Assembly (NCBI GenBank): GCA_036556085.1
Contig: DATBKE010000125.1
Location: 1-64,000, forward strand
From: JACCTH01 sp036556085
Lineage (GTDB): Bacteria; Actinomycetota; Acidimicrobiia; Spongiisociales; ZC4RG35
DNA: 64,000 nucleotides
Direction: 5' to 3'
A program made the position numbers and the translations under genes. The notes beneath the pieces were generated by a model. That model was given only the letters and a program-made list of their open reading frames with translations. It searched no databases and was not told where the DNA came from. Numbering within the stretch: the stretch's first letter is position 1; the number at the start of each line of letters is the position of its first letter. Shown here in pieces: positions 35,735 to 44,748 of the stretch.

Positions 35735-36945
35735 AGGTCTTGATTGCCGGCAGCGGCTTCTCGGGATCGATGGTGGCCCGGGGGCTGGCCCGAAAGTCGG
35801 GCGTCGAAGTGATAATCGTCAACGCCGACAATTTTCTGCTTTTCACTCCCATGCTGGCCGAGGCCGCGGTGGGCGACGTCGATCCCCGCCACATCATCGC
35901 TCCAATCCGCCAGCTCGCCCCTGGCGCCGAATTGGTTCAAGGGATTATCGAGTCCATCGATGCCGAGCGGCGCATGGTCGTCGTCAATCGTCTCTTCGGT
36001 GAAGTTACCGAGTCCATCAGCGCCGACGTCTTGGTTCTGGCATTGGGTTCGGTCAGCAATACCTACGGGGTGGTGGGAGCCGACCAACACGCCCTCCCCT
36101 TCAAGACCATCGTCGATGCACTGCGGATCCGAAATCGCATCCTGGCCAAGATGGAGGCCGAGGGGAGCGTGTCGGTGGCTGTGGTCGGAGCCGGATTCTC
36201 CGGAGCGGAGTTGACCGCGGCGCTGGCCGACTTCCTTCGCGAGGTGCATCAGCGCTTCTACCGTGCGGGAGCCCCTCCCCGGGTCACCCTCGTGGATGCG
36301 GTCGATCGGGTCACTCCCGCTCTCACTTCTTCGCTCTCGAGGTCAGCGGCCAGGGCACTCGCCAAGCGCGATGTTCGGCTCGTACTCGGATCTGCAGTGA
36401 CCGCGGTGAGCACCGAAGGCGTTCAGCTCCAAAGTGGCGAGTTTGTCGAGGCGGGAACCGTGATCTGGGCGGCGGGGATCAAACCGCATCCCCTCTTGGC
36501 TCGAACCGGGCTTGAGACCAATGGCGACAAGATCCCAGTTGACCGGCATTTTCGCTCGGCACGAGAAGGCGTCTATGCGGTGGGTGACGCCGCCCTCTCG
36601 CCCACCGGTGACGGTGGATTCTCGCCCCCCACCGCCCAGTTCGCCCTCCGTCAGGGGAGGTATCTGGGAAGGAATCTCGATGTCATCCAAACCGGTGGGA
36701 CCGTGGAGCCGTTTTCCTACCAAACCAAGGGCGAGCTGGTTTCGCTCGGTCATCGCAATGCTGTCGGGAGGGTGCTGGGGATCCCGGTCTCGGGGCTGAT
36801 TGGCTGGTTCCTCTGGCGGAGCTACTACTTGCTGCAATTGCCCACCACTCTGCGCAAGGCCCGTGTAGCCGCCGACTGGACCCTCGACCTCTTCTTCCCC
36901 CCCGACATCGCCTGGCTCCCCAGCTCCGACCTCGGCCCCCTTTAG
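35731..36945 (+). CDS. Type II NADH dehydrogenase-like FAD oxidoreductase, 404 aa
   Basis: The start ATG 35731 overlaps the preceding stop. FAD-binding IAGSGFSGSMVARGLA opens the protein; the second dinucleotide site is VVGAGFSGAELTAALADF, and AVGDAAL marks the FAD-contacting end. A C-terminal amphipathic region (about 355-400) could attach it to the membrane. It is expected to pass electrons from NAD(P)H to quinone without proton pumping. Palindrome family A copy 2 follows the stop directly. Confidence 0.85.
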   Translation: MKVLIAGSGFSGSMVARGLARKSGVEVIIVNADNFLLFTPMLAEAAVGDVDPRHIIAPIRQLAPGAELVQGIIESIDAERRMVVVNRLFGEVTESISADVLVLALGSVSNTYGVVGADQHALPFKTIVDALRIRNRILAKMEAEGSVSVAVVGAGFSGAELTAALADFLREVHQRFYRAGAPPRVTLVDAVDRVTPALTSSLSRSAARALAKRDVRLVLGSAVTAVSTEGVQLQSGEFVEAGTVIWAAGIKPHPLLARTGLETNGDKIPVDRHFRSAREGVYAVGDAALSPTGDGGFSPPTAQFALRQGRYLGRNLDVIQTGGTVEPFSYQTKGELVSLGHRNAVGRVLGIPVSGLIGWFLWRSYYLLQLPTTLRKARVAADWTLDLFFPPDIAWLPSSDLGPL

Positions 36946-36992
36946 GAAACCTAAGGCTTCAGCATGCGGAATCCGCATGTTTCTGCATTAGG
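36946..36992. repeat. Palindromic repeat family A, copy 2 (inverted)
   Basis: It matches the reverse complement of 6768-6814 with one mismatch. Its core CATGCGGA-A-TCCGCATG is an 8-bp stem. The outer arm is shorter than in copy 1 because similarity ends after TTAGG. It begins on the base after the NDH stop codon. Confidence 0.85.
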
Positions 36993-37043
36993 AATGACGT
37001 CAGCCACCGATTTCTTGTCCCACCCCTCCCGTATGTTCGGGCG

Positions 37044-37247
37044 ATGCATATCGACTGTGACATCTGCGTAGCAAGGGACACCGACGCCTGCGACGACTGC
37101 GTCGTCACGTTCCTCCTCAACACCCCCCGGCCCTTCGACTTGGAAGACGAGGAGATCGAAGCCCTCGAGATTCTCGCCGAGCAGGGGCTCGTGCCCCGGT
37201 TGCGACTGCGAGTGGCTCCCTCCGGTCCACTATCGGAAACGGGCTAG
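37044..37247 (+). CDS. Small Cys-rich acidic protein, 67 aa
   Basis: MHIDCDICVARDTDACDDC carries four Cys in the first 19 residues, with CxxC-like spacing suited to a metal or cluster site, followed by an acidic helix (EDEEIEALEILAEQGL). No family name is known to me. It starts with ATG and precedes queG by 15 bases, so they are probably co-transcribed. Confidence 0.6.
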   Translation: MHIDCDICVARDTDACDDCVVTFLLNTPRPFDLEDEEIEALEILAEQGLVPRLRLRVAPSGPLSETG

Positions 37248-37262
37248 CAAGAATGGTCCGCC

Positions 37263-38354
37263 ATGGTCCTTCGGGAGCGGTTGCTCGAAGTCGGGAGCCA
37301 AGCAGGATTGGCGCGGATCGGGTTCAGCTCTGCCGAACCGTTTCCCGAGGTACGCGACGAATTGAAGTTCCGGCGGCAAAGCGGTGCCTCCGGCCGCCTC
37401 GGTTTCACCTTTAACGATCCCGAGCTCGCCACCACGCCCCGGCTCTCGTTTCCATGGGCGGAGACGATCGTGGTCGGGGCCTATCCATACGCCCCCGCTC
37501 GATCATCACAGCCGGTTCCGGGAACGACCCGGGTCTCGGCCGCGGCCCGCCCTCCTGGATACGCGCCGATTCGAGAGGCGCTCATGCAGGTGGCGGAGAC
37601 CCTGACGAGCGAGGGCTATCGGGCCGAAGTGCTGGTGGACGACAATCGTCTCGTCGACCGGGCGGTGGCGGTTCGAGCCGGGCTCGGCTGGTGGGGGAAG
37701 AACACGATGGTCCTGGCGCCGGGCCTGGGTCCGTGGTTTCTCCTCGGTTCCGTCGTCACCGACGCCCCCATTGCCCCCGATCAGCCTATGAGTCGAGATT
37801 GCGGGAGCTGCTCGGCGTGCATTCCGGCCTGCCCGACCGGAGCGCTGGTGGCCCCCGGCGTTCTCGACGCCCGCCGTTGCCTGGCCGCTTGGGCCCAGAC
37901 TCCCGGCGTCGTGCCGGGGGAGTTCCGAGAAGCGATGGGGGATCGCATTTACGGATGCGATGACTGCCTCGAGGCTTGCCCGCCGGGTCATCGTACGGCA
38001 GCAACGTCGGAGGGGAATCGTTTCCCGATCGATGAGGTTCTGTCCGTTTCCGACCAGAGGTTGCTCGACCTGTTCGGGCACTGGTTCATACCCGACCGCG
38101 ATCCCCGGATCATCAGGCGGAACGCATTGATTGCGGCTGGCAACTCGGGTTTGGAGTCTCTCGCCCGGGTGGTCGCCCCCTACGCCGGCCATCCCGATTG
38201 GCTGCTCCGCGTTCACGCCGTCTGGGCCCTGGCTCGCCTGGGCGGCCCGATGGCAGAGGCCGTGATCGCTGATCGAGTGCTGGCTGAGTCAGACCACCGA
38301 GTGCGGCCCGAGCTGGAGACAGCCGCGATGACCGCTCATGCGTCGGCAGGCTGA
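37263..38354 (+). CDS. queG: Epoxyqueuosine reductase
   Basis: 363 residues. The cobalamin-binding N-terminal part (GLGWWGKNTMVL) is followed by two 4Fe-4S clusters with CGSCSACIPACPTGAL and GCDDCLEACPP, and a C-terminal HEAT-like region. It reduces epoxyqueuosine to queuosine in tRNA. The 3' end overlaps the convergent glycogen phosphorylase gene by 19 bases. Confidence 0.92.
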   Translation: MVLRERLLEVGSQAGLARIGFSSAEPFPEVRDELKFRRQSGASGRLGFTFNDPELATTPRLSFPWAETIVVGAYPYAPARSSQPVPGTTRVSAAARPPGYAPIREALMQVAETLTSEGYRAEVLVDDNRLVDRAVAVRAGLGWWGKNTMVLAPGLGPWFLLGSVVTDAPIAPDQPMSRDCGSCSACIPACPTGALVAPGVLDARRCLAAWAQTPGVVPGEFREAMGDRIYGCDDCLEACPPGHRTAATSEGNRFPIDEVLSVSDQRLLDLFGHWFIPDRDPRIIRRNALIAAGNSGLESLARVVAPYAGHPDWLLRVHAVWALARLGGPMAEAVIADRVLAESDHRVRPELETAAMTAHASAG

Positions 38355-40468
38355 GTAATTGCACCCATCGGGAAATAGGCCAGCTGTGAGTATTCGGCGA
38401 CCATGCGGTGGCTCGAGAACGCCACCAGCGTCGACATGACGGCCTCTCGCATCATCTCCACCCAACCCACCGGCATCCCCTCCTCGTCACGGTCGTAGAA
38501 GAGGGGGGTGACTTCCTCCTCCAGCAGCCGGTACAGGGCCTCGGCGTCATCGCGGTCTTCGCGGCCGTGGTCGTCGTCGCCGGCGGGTGATCCGAAAGCC
38601 CAACCGTTGCGACCGTTGAATCCTTCCACCCACCAACCATCGAGGACAGAGAGATTGAGGGTGCCATTGATGGCGGCCTTCATCCCCGACGTCCCCGACG
38701 CCTCCATCGGCGGGCGAGGATTGTTGACCCAGACGTCGCATCCCTGAACCATGAAACGGGCCATCCGGGCGTCGTAGTCCTCCAAGACGAATACGTGTCC
38801 GCGGAGCTCCGGCAGCTTCGAGAGCTCGACGATTCGTTTGATGAAATCCTGTCCCTGGCGGTCGGCGGGGTGGGCCTTGCCGGCAAAGACCACCTGCACC
38901 GGCCGCTCGGCATTGGTGACCAGAGCCTGGAATCGATCCAGGTCGTCGAACATGAGCGTGGCTCGTTTGTAGGTAGCGAAGCGACGGGCGAAGCCGAGGG
39001 TGAGACAGTCGTTGGGCAGCATCGTTTCCACCTCGCGGAGTTCTTCCGGAGAGGCGCCGTGGCGGGCGAACTGCCGGCGCAGGCGACCGCGGGCGAAGGT
39101 GGTGAAGATCTCCTTTCGCTGCTGATGATTGGCCCAGATGTCGGCGAGGGTGAGGGCGGCCAGATGCTGGGGGCCCTCGGGATCGAGGAGAAGATCCGAT
39201 GGCCAATTGGTCCCGAACGTCTCGGAGAGGATGCGGCCGGCATCACGTCCGATCCACGAGGGAGTGTGGACCCCATTCGTAACGGCCGCGGCCGGACCGC
39301 CGATGAGGTATTCCCAGTCGCGGGTTGCTACCTCAGCATGTCGCTTGCTGACTCCGTTGACGATTGAGGACATCTGGATAGCGAAGGCGCCCAGATCGAA
39401 GGTGGCATGGTCGCGGGCCACACCGAGCTCGGAAAGGTCGCTGGTTCCGTTCTCCATTTCGGTGATGAGCGGACGCAGGTAGTGATCGGCGATACCGCGT
39501 TCGAAAACCTCGTTGCCGGCAGGTACCGGGGTGTGGAGGGTGAACACGGTCTGCTGTTTGATTGACTTCATCGCCGTGGCCAGGTCGGCGCCGCCAGCGA
39601 TGCGCTCTCGAGCCAACTCGAGCAAAGCGAGGGCGGCATGACCCTCGTTGATGTGCCACACGGCCGGCTTGATGCCGAGAGCCTCGAGCGCTCGCACTCC
39701 TCCGATCCCGAGGATCATCTCCTGACAGAACCGCATCGCCCGCCCCCGGACGTACAACGTGTGAGTGATGGGACGGTCACTGACGTCGTTCTCATCGATG
39801 TCGGTGTCGAGCAGCAGGAGAGGTACCCGACCGACGTCGAGCTTCCACACCGCCACCTTGACCGGGCCGTGGGGGAACTCCACCTCTACCTTGAGCTGTC
39901 CTCCGGTGGCCGAGGCGACCGGCCGAACTGGCAGCCGCCGGACGTCGAGGGAGGGATAGATGTGCTGCTGTTCGCCTTCGGCCTCGATCTCCTGACGAAA
40001 GTAGCCCCGGCGAAACAAGAGGCCCACCGCCACTAGCGGGAGGCCGAGGTCGGAGGCGGACTTGAGGTGGTCTCCGGCGAGGATGCCGAGCCCGCCGGAG
40101 TAAAAGGGAACCGAAGCATGGATGCCGAACTCGGTGCAGAGATACGCGATCGGCCCCGACAGCTTCTGCTCTTGCCGCTCATACCAGCTGTCCTCCGCCG
40201 ACAAGTATTGATCGAAGTCGGAGAGAGCTGCCTGGTATCGCTCCTGGACGGCCTCAACCTGATTGATCACCTGCCAGTGTCCGGGGGCGATGGACTCCAA
40301 TAGGTCGATGGGATTGTGGGTGTTATCCCAGGCCACAGGGTCGAGGTTCGACCAGAGGCTGGTGCCGGTGTAGTTCCACGACCACCAGAGGTTGTAGGCC
40401 AACTCCACCGTTCGGGCATAGGCCGAGGGGATGGCGAACTCGACCTGCGGCAGGGTGGGGATATTCAC
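38336..40468 (-). CDS. glgP: Alpha-glucan phosphorylase, 710 aa
   Basis: It belongs to the shorter alpha-glucan phosphorylase family: N-terminal DUF3417 part (YNLWWSWN), then FCAEFGIH-like YLCTEFGIHASVPFYSGGLG, and the GT-B domain with the substrate loop EASGTSGMKAAINGTLNLSVLDGWW. It releases glucose-1-phosphate from glycogen. The gene is divergent from ilvD. Confidence 0.92.
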   Translation of the reverse strand: MNIPTLPQVEFAIPSAYARTVELAYNLWWSWNYTGTSLWSNLDPVAWDNTHNPIDLLESIAPGHWQVINQVEAVQERYQAALSDFDQYLSAEDSWYERQEQKLSGPIAYLCTEFGIHASVPFYSGGLGILAGDHLKSASDLGLPLVAVGLLFRRGYFRQEIEAEGEQQHIYPSLDVRRLPVRPVASATGGQLKVEVEFPHGPVKVAVWKLDVGRVPLLLLDTDIDENDVSDRPITHTLYVRGRAMRFCQEMILGIGGVRALEALGIKPAVWHINEGHAALALLELARERIAGGADLATAMKSIKQQTVFTLHTPVPAGNEVFERGIADHYLRPLITEMENGTSDLSELGVARDHATFDLGAFAIQMSSIVNGVSKRHAEVATRDWEYLIGGPAAAVTNGVHTPSWIGRDAGRILSETFGTNWPSDLLLDPEGPQHLAALTLADIWANHQQRKEIFTTFARGRLRRQFARHGASPEELREVETMLPNDCLTLGFARRFATYKRATLMFDDLDRFQALVTNAERPVQVVFAGKAHPADRQGQDFIKRIVELSKLPELRGHVFVLEDYDARMARFMVQGCDVWVNNPRPPMEASGTSGMKAAINGTLNLSVLDGWWVEGFNGRNGWAFGSPAGDDDHGREDRDDAEALYRLLEEEVTPLFYDRDEEGMPVGWVEMMREAVMSTLVAFSSHRMVAEYSQLAYFPMGAITQPADA

Positions 40469-40538
40469 CTAGAAAAGATACCCGGCGGTCCCTCCGGGAA
40501 GGGAAACCGCACCGGCGCCGGGGCGTAGGATCGAAGGA

Positions 40539-42212
40539 ATGAGCCCCAAGATCCACTCCCAGGACGTAACCGAGGGCCCGGCCAAAGCCGGCGCCCGGGC
40601 CATGCTTCGCGCCGTTGGATTGACCGACGAGGACTTCGACAAGCCGCAGATCGGTCTCGTCTCGGCCGGCAATGAGGTGACCCCATGCAACCTCTCGGGC
40701 CCGAGACTATGCGCCGCGGCGAAGGTAGGAGTGAGGGAAGCGGGGGGAGTGGGTTTGATTTTCACGACCATCGCCGTTTCCGACGGGATCTCGATGGGTC
40801 ACGAAGGGATGCGCTCCTCCCTCGTCAGCCGGGAGGTCATCGCCGATTCGGTGGAGCTGGTGATGCACGGCGAGCGTTTCGATGGCATGGTCTCCATCGC
40901 CGGTTGCGACAAATCCCTGCCGGGGATGCTCATGGCCGCTGCTCGCACCAACCTTCCCTCGGTCTTTCTCTACGGCGGATCATCTCGACCGGGTCGCCAC
41001 CGCGACCGTGATATCTCGATCGTCGATGTCTTCCAAGCAATCGGAGCCCACTCGATCGGAGAGATCGATCTCGAGGAGCTCGGTGAGATCGAGCGGCACG
41101 CCTGCCCTGGGATCGGTTCCTGCGCTGGGATGTTCACGGCCAACACCATGGCTTCGGTGGGGGAGGCAATCGGGATGTCGCTTCCCGGCTCGGCCGCGGT
41201 TCCCGCCGATGACAGCCGCCTCGACGACTATGCCCGTCGATCGGGGGAAGCAGTGATGTCGCTCCTCGAAGCCAACGTCCGACCCCGCCAAATCATGACC
41301 CGGCCCGCGTTCGAGAACGCCATCACCGCGGTGATGGCTCTGGGCGGAAGCACCAACGCAGTGCTCCATCTACTCGCTATTGCCCATGAAGCAGGTGTAG
41401 AGCTCGACCTCGAGGACTTCGACCGCATCTCCCGACACACCCCCCATATCGGAGACCTCAAGCCTTTCGGACTCTTCCACATGGTGGACCTCGACCGCAT
41501 CGGGGGAGTGCCGGTGGTGCTGAGGGCATTGCTCGACGAGGGTTTGATCGAAGGCGAGGTGTTGACCGTTACCGGGAAGACGATGGCCGAGAATTTGGCC
41601 GGGATCACATTTCCCGAAGATCAGGTGGTAATTCGACCTCTCACCTCTCCGATCGCAGCGGAAGGCGGCATCGTCATTCTGCGCGGAAACCTTGCTCCGG
41701 GTGGCGCCGTCGTCAAGACGGCTGGCATCTCCTTCGACGTCTTCGAAGGCCCGGCCCGGGTGTTCGATGGCGAACAGCTGGCTCTCGATGCTCTGTTTGA
41801 GCATCGGTTGCGCAAAGGGGATGTCGTCGTCATTCGCACCGAGGGACCACGGGGTGGTCCGGGGATGCGAGAGATGCTCCAGATCACTGGTGCGATCAAG
41901 GGTGCCGGCCTCGGACAGGACGTTTTACTGGTGACCGACGGCAGGTTCTCAGGTGGCACGACCGGCCTCTGCATCGGCCATGTCGCCCCCGAATCCGAAG
42001 TTGGTGGACCGCTCGGTCTGGTGGCCGAGGGCGATCGCATCCGGGTCGATATCAGCCAGCGTCGCCTGGACCTCCTGGTCGACGACACCACTTTGGATGA
42101 GCGACGGGCGGGCTGGAAACCCCACCCACCTCGCTACCCGACCGGGGTCCTCGCCAAATATGCCCGTCTGGTCGGTTCGGCCGAAACGGGGGCCGTCACC
42201 GGCGAGACCTGA
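40539..42212 (+). CDS. ilvD: Dihydroxy-acid dehydratase
   Basis: 557 residues. Fe-S ligand Cys residues appear in CNLSGP, AGCDKSLPGMLMA and CPGIGSCAGMFTANTM; the C-terminal part has TDGRFSGGTTGLCIGHVAPE. It converts dihydroxy acids to 2-oxo acids, the step after IlvC, and is unlinked to the ilvB operon. A GAAGGA site precedes the ATG. Confidence 0.96.
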   Translation: MSPKIHSQDVTEGPAKAGARAMLRAVGLTDEDFDKPQIGLVSAGNEVTPCNLSGPRLCAAAKVGVREAGGVGLIFTTIAVSDGISMGHEGMRSSLVSREVIADSVELVMHGERFDGMVSIAGCDKSLPGMLMAAARTNLPSVFLYGGSSRPGRHRDRDISIVDVFQAIGAHSIGEIDLEELGEIERHACPGIGSCAGMFTANTMASVGEAIGMSLPGSAAVPADDSRLDDYARRSGEAVMSLLEANVRPRQIMTRPAFENAITAVMALGGSTNAVLHLLAIAHEAGVELDLEDFDRISRHTPHIGDLKPFGLFHMVDLDRIGGVPVVLRALLDEGLIEGEVLTVTGKTMAENLAGITFPEDQVVIRPLTSPIAAEGGIVILRGNLAPGGAVVKTAGISFDVFEGPARVFDGEQLALDALFEHRLRKGDVVVIRTEGPRGGPGMREMLQITGAIKGAGLGQDVLLVTDGRFSGGTTGLCIGHVAPESEVGGPLGLVAEGDRIRVDISQRRLDLLVDDTTLDERRAGWKPHPPRYPTGVLAKYARLVGSAETGAVTGET

Positions 42213-42260
42213 TCCTTGCGTAAATCCGGGGCATTTTCCTCCGCCGGATTTACGCAAGAA
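42213..42260. repeat. Palindromic repeat family B, copy 3
   Basis: Arms CTTGCGTAAATCCGG (42215-42229) and CCGGATTTACGCAAG (42244-42258) are perfect over 15 bp with a 14-base loop. The end sequence TACGCAAGAA is that of the other two copies. It starts on the base after the ilvD stop codon. Confidence 0.88.
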
Positions 42261-42269
42261 TGAACGGCA

Positions 42270-42572
42270 ATGGTCAAGGTCTATGCCATTGCCCTCTCCC
42301 TCGGGGTTGTCCTTCTCATCGCCTGGATCTTTTCGGTCTATCTGGCCGGAAACGTGGAGGCCTGGAGCGGTATCAGTCCCGAGGAGCGATTTGGCAAGCG
42401 GGGGCGTCAGGTGGTCGCCGGCCTGGTCGGATTCGGCATGGCGGGGATGTCCGCCGAGTTCTCCCCCCGTGATCTCTCCTGGCCGGTGTGCCTGGTGCTG
42501 GCAATCCTCGGTGCCGCCGCCGCCGCCTGGTACTCGACCTGGATCGATCGTCCCCGCACCGAACCCTCGTAG
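42270..42572 (+). CDS. Small membrane protein, 100 aa
   Basis: Three hydrophobic segments (about 5-28, 50-62 and 70-90) with ERFGKRGRQ between the first two. I do not recognise the family. An alternative ATG at 42261, in another frame, lies right at the palindrome edge and is less likely. The phosphoesterase start follows after two bases. Confidence 0.6.
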   Translation: MVKVYAIALSLGVVLLIAWIFSVYLAGNVEAWSGISPEERFGKRGRQVVAGLVGFGMAGMSAEFSPRDLSWPVCLVLAILGAAAAAWYSTWIDRPRTEPS

Positions 42573-42574
42573 CG

Positions 42575-43336
42575 ATGCTGCTCGTATCCGATGTCCACGG
42601 GGCCTTCGATGCCCTGGAAGCGGTAGTTGCCCGCGGACAGACGCTTCTGATACTGGGAGATCTGATCAACCTCCTCGACTACCGGACGCGGGAGGGAATC
42701 ATCGCCGATGTGCTCGGCGAGCAGTTCGGCGCCCGCGTGGCGGGTCATCGGGCGAGCGGCGATTACCAGGCGATGCGCGATGCCTGGGGTGAGGTCGCCG
42801 GCGACCGTCGCGATGAGGTGAGAGCTGCGATCACCCGCGGCATCGAGGCGCAATATGCCGGCTGTCAGAAGGCCTTGGCGGGTGCAGTCGGCTTCTGCAC
42901 CTACGGAAATGTCGATAACCCCGAGTTGCTGGCAGCGGTGCTGCCAGAGACGATGCGATTCGTCGATGGCGAGGTTCACGAGATCGAAGGCGTGACCGTC
43001 GGCTTTGTCGGAGGAGGCATCTCCACCCCCCTCGGAGCAGCGGGAGAGGTGACGGACGAAGACATGAGCCGAAAGCTCGAGAAGCTCGGTCCCGTCGACG
43101 TGCTCTGCTCGCACCTCCCGCCCCAAATCGATCCCCTCTGCACCGACGTCATAACCGGCCGGCGTGAGAGAAGCTCGGAACCCATCCTCGACTACGTGCG
43201 ACGCTTTCAGCCCCGACACCATTTCTTCGGCGACGTCCATCAACCCCGGGCCGTGACCTGGAGGGTCGGGAAGACCCTGTGCCGCAACGTTGGTTACTTC
43301 CGGGCCACCAAGCGTCCGGTAATTTTCGAACGATGA
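42575..43336 (+). CDS. Metallophosphoesterase, 253 aa
   Basis: From ATG 42575 it opens with the calcineurin-type metal site LLVSDVHGAFDALE and has LGDLINLLDY and CTYGNVDNPE as further ligand segments, CSHLPPQID and FGDVHQPRA as the His-containing ends. The substrate is unknown. The stop overlaps the following gene's start (ATGA). Confidence 0.82.
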   Translation: MLLVSDVHGAFDALEAVVARGQTLLILGDLINLLDYRTREGIIADVLGEQFGARVAGHRASGDYQAMRDAWGEVAGDRRDEVRAAITRGIEAQYAGCQKALAGAVGFCTYGNVDNPELLAAVLPETMRFVDGEVHEIEGVTVGFVGGGISTPLGAAGEVTDEDMSRKLEKLGPVDVLCSHLPPQIDPLCTDVITGRRERSSEPILDYVRRFQPRHHFFGDVHQPRAVTWRVGKTLCRNVGYFRATKRPVIFER

Positions 43337-44226
43337 CGCGGGCCATGGCGGTCTTGGCGGTGGCCCTCAGCGCCTGTTCGTCACAGGCGATCCCCACCAC
43401 CGGATTCTCAACGCCGACGACAGTGTCACCCGCCTCGGCCCCGACCACGAGCGCCACCCCAACGACAATCGCCCCGACTACCACTGCCGCTGTGACCACC
43501 ACTGCCGCTCCCGAGCCGGGCACGGTGCGCCCCGACTGGCTGGGGACCAGGGTCCTCCCCGAGCGTCCCGACGGTCTCGGCGTTGCCCAACCAACCCCGC
43601 CCGAGATGGTCAACCGCCGGTTTCCTTCCCCCGACTTGTTGCCTCCGCCCACCGGAGACGACTTTGAATTCACTTTGGGACCGGTTCCGGCCGAGGTCGC
43701 CGCCCGTTCCTCCTGGCAGGAGGGCTGCCCGGTCAGCCTCGAGGAGCTGTCATATCTGACGGTGAGCTTTGTCGGGTTCGACGGTGCCAGCCATACGGGA
43801 GAGCTGCTGGTCAATGCCGGTCACTCCGAAGGGATCGTCGACGTGATGAGGCTGCTCTACGAGACCAGGTTTCCCATTGAAGAGATGAGAGTCATCACCG
43901 CCGAAGAGATCGAGGCTCCGCCCACCGGTGATTGGAACTCCACGACCAGCTTCGTTTGCCGGCCGGCGGTGGGGCGGGACAGCGGCTGGTCGATGCACGC
44001 GTTCGGTCTGGCACTTGACATCAACCCTTTTCACAACCCATATCTGCGGGGCGAGGTTGTGGTTCCCGAGCTGGCTAGCTCCTATACCGAACGTGCTGCG
44101 CTGCGTCCGGGGATGATCGATTCCGAGAGCCCGGTGGTCACCGCCTTCGCCGAGATCGGCTGGGAGTGGGGCGGCAATTGGCAAAGCGCCAAGGACTGGA
44201 TGCACTTCTCGGAGAACGGTCGCTGA
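43333..44226 (+). CDS. M15-type D-Ala-D-Ala carboxypeptidase-like lipoprotein, 297 aa
   Basis: The lipobox LSACSS follows a short hydrophobic head. A Thr/Pro/Ala-rich spacer (about 22-62) precedes a domain with SMHAFGLALDINPFHNPY (HxxxxxxxD zinc site) and the closing DWMHFSE, both M15/VanY landmarks. It probably trims peptidoglycan peptides outside the membrane. The frame is open upstream to 43279, but the lipobox favours ATG 43333. Confidence 0.82.
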   Translation: MTRAMAVLAVALSACSSQAIPTTGFSTPTTVSPASAPTTSATPTTIAPTTTAAVTTTAAPEPGTVRPDWLGTRVLPERPDGLGVAQPTPPEMVNRRFPSPDLLPPPTGDDFEFTLGPVPAEVAARSSWQEGCPVSLEELSYLTVSFVGFDGASHTGELLVNAGHSEGIVDVMRLLYETRFPIEEMRVITAEEIEAPPTGDWNSTTSFVCRPAVGRDSGWSMHAFGLALDINPFHNPYLRGEVVVPELASSYTERAALRPGMIDSESPVVTAFAEIGWEWGGNWQSAKDWMHFSENGR

Positions 44227-44256
44227 CCCTGCGCCTAACTAATCTGCTGGGAAGAA

Positions 44257-44700
44257 ATGGTTGAAGGCACGGTTGAGTCGATCGAGATTCGCGCCGATCC
44301 CACCCAGGTCTTCGCCGTCGCCTCCGACCTCGACTCCTACACCGAGTGGGCCACCGGCGTGAAGGAGATCGAGGTCCTCGAAAAGGACCAAAAGGGTCGG
44401 CCCGCCCGGGCCCGTTTCGTGGTCGACGGGATGATCAAAGAGATCACCTATGTCCTCAAGTACAGCTACGACGAGCCCCATTCGATGACGTGGGTTGCCG
44501 AGCCGGGGCCCGACCTCAAGGAACTCGAGGGTTCCTATGTGTTCAACGAGATCAGCGATGGACGCACGGAAGTCGTCTATGGCCTGCGGGTAGAGCCCTC
44601 TTTCACCATTCCGGGGTTCCTGCGCCGCCAGGCCGAAAAGCAACTCGTGGGTACCGCTCTGCGCGGCCTCCGCAAGCGCGTCGAACAGCTCGATCGCTAG
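44257..44700 (+). CDS. SRPBCC (polyketide cyclase/dehydrase-like) protein, 147 aa
   Basis: An alpha/beta grip fold is suggested by SIEIRADPTQVFAVASDLDSYTEWATGV at the N-terminus and the repeated beta strands after it. The fold binds hydrophobic ligands; the role is not evident. It precedes the ArsA-type gene by 48 bases on the same strand. Confidence 0.78.
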   Translation: MVEGTVESIEIRADPTQVFAVASDLDSYTEWATGVKEIEVLEKDQKGRPARARFVVDGMIKEITYVLKYSYDEPHSMTWVAEPGPDLKELEGSYVFNEISDGRTEVVYGLRVEPSFTIPGFLRRQAEKQLVGTALRGLRKRVEQLDR

Positions 44701-44748
44701 TCCGAAATTCGGCGATCGTCTCGCTGGGCAAGCTCATATCCTGAGCTC

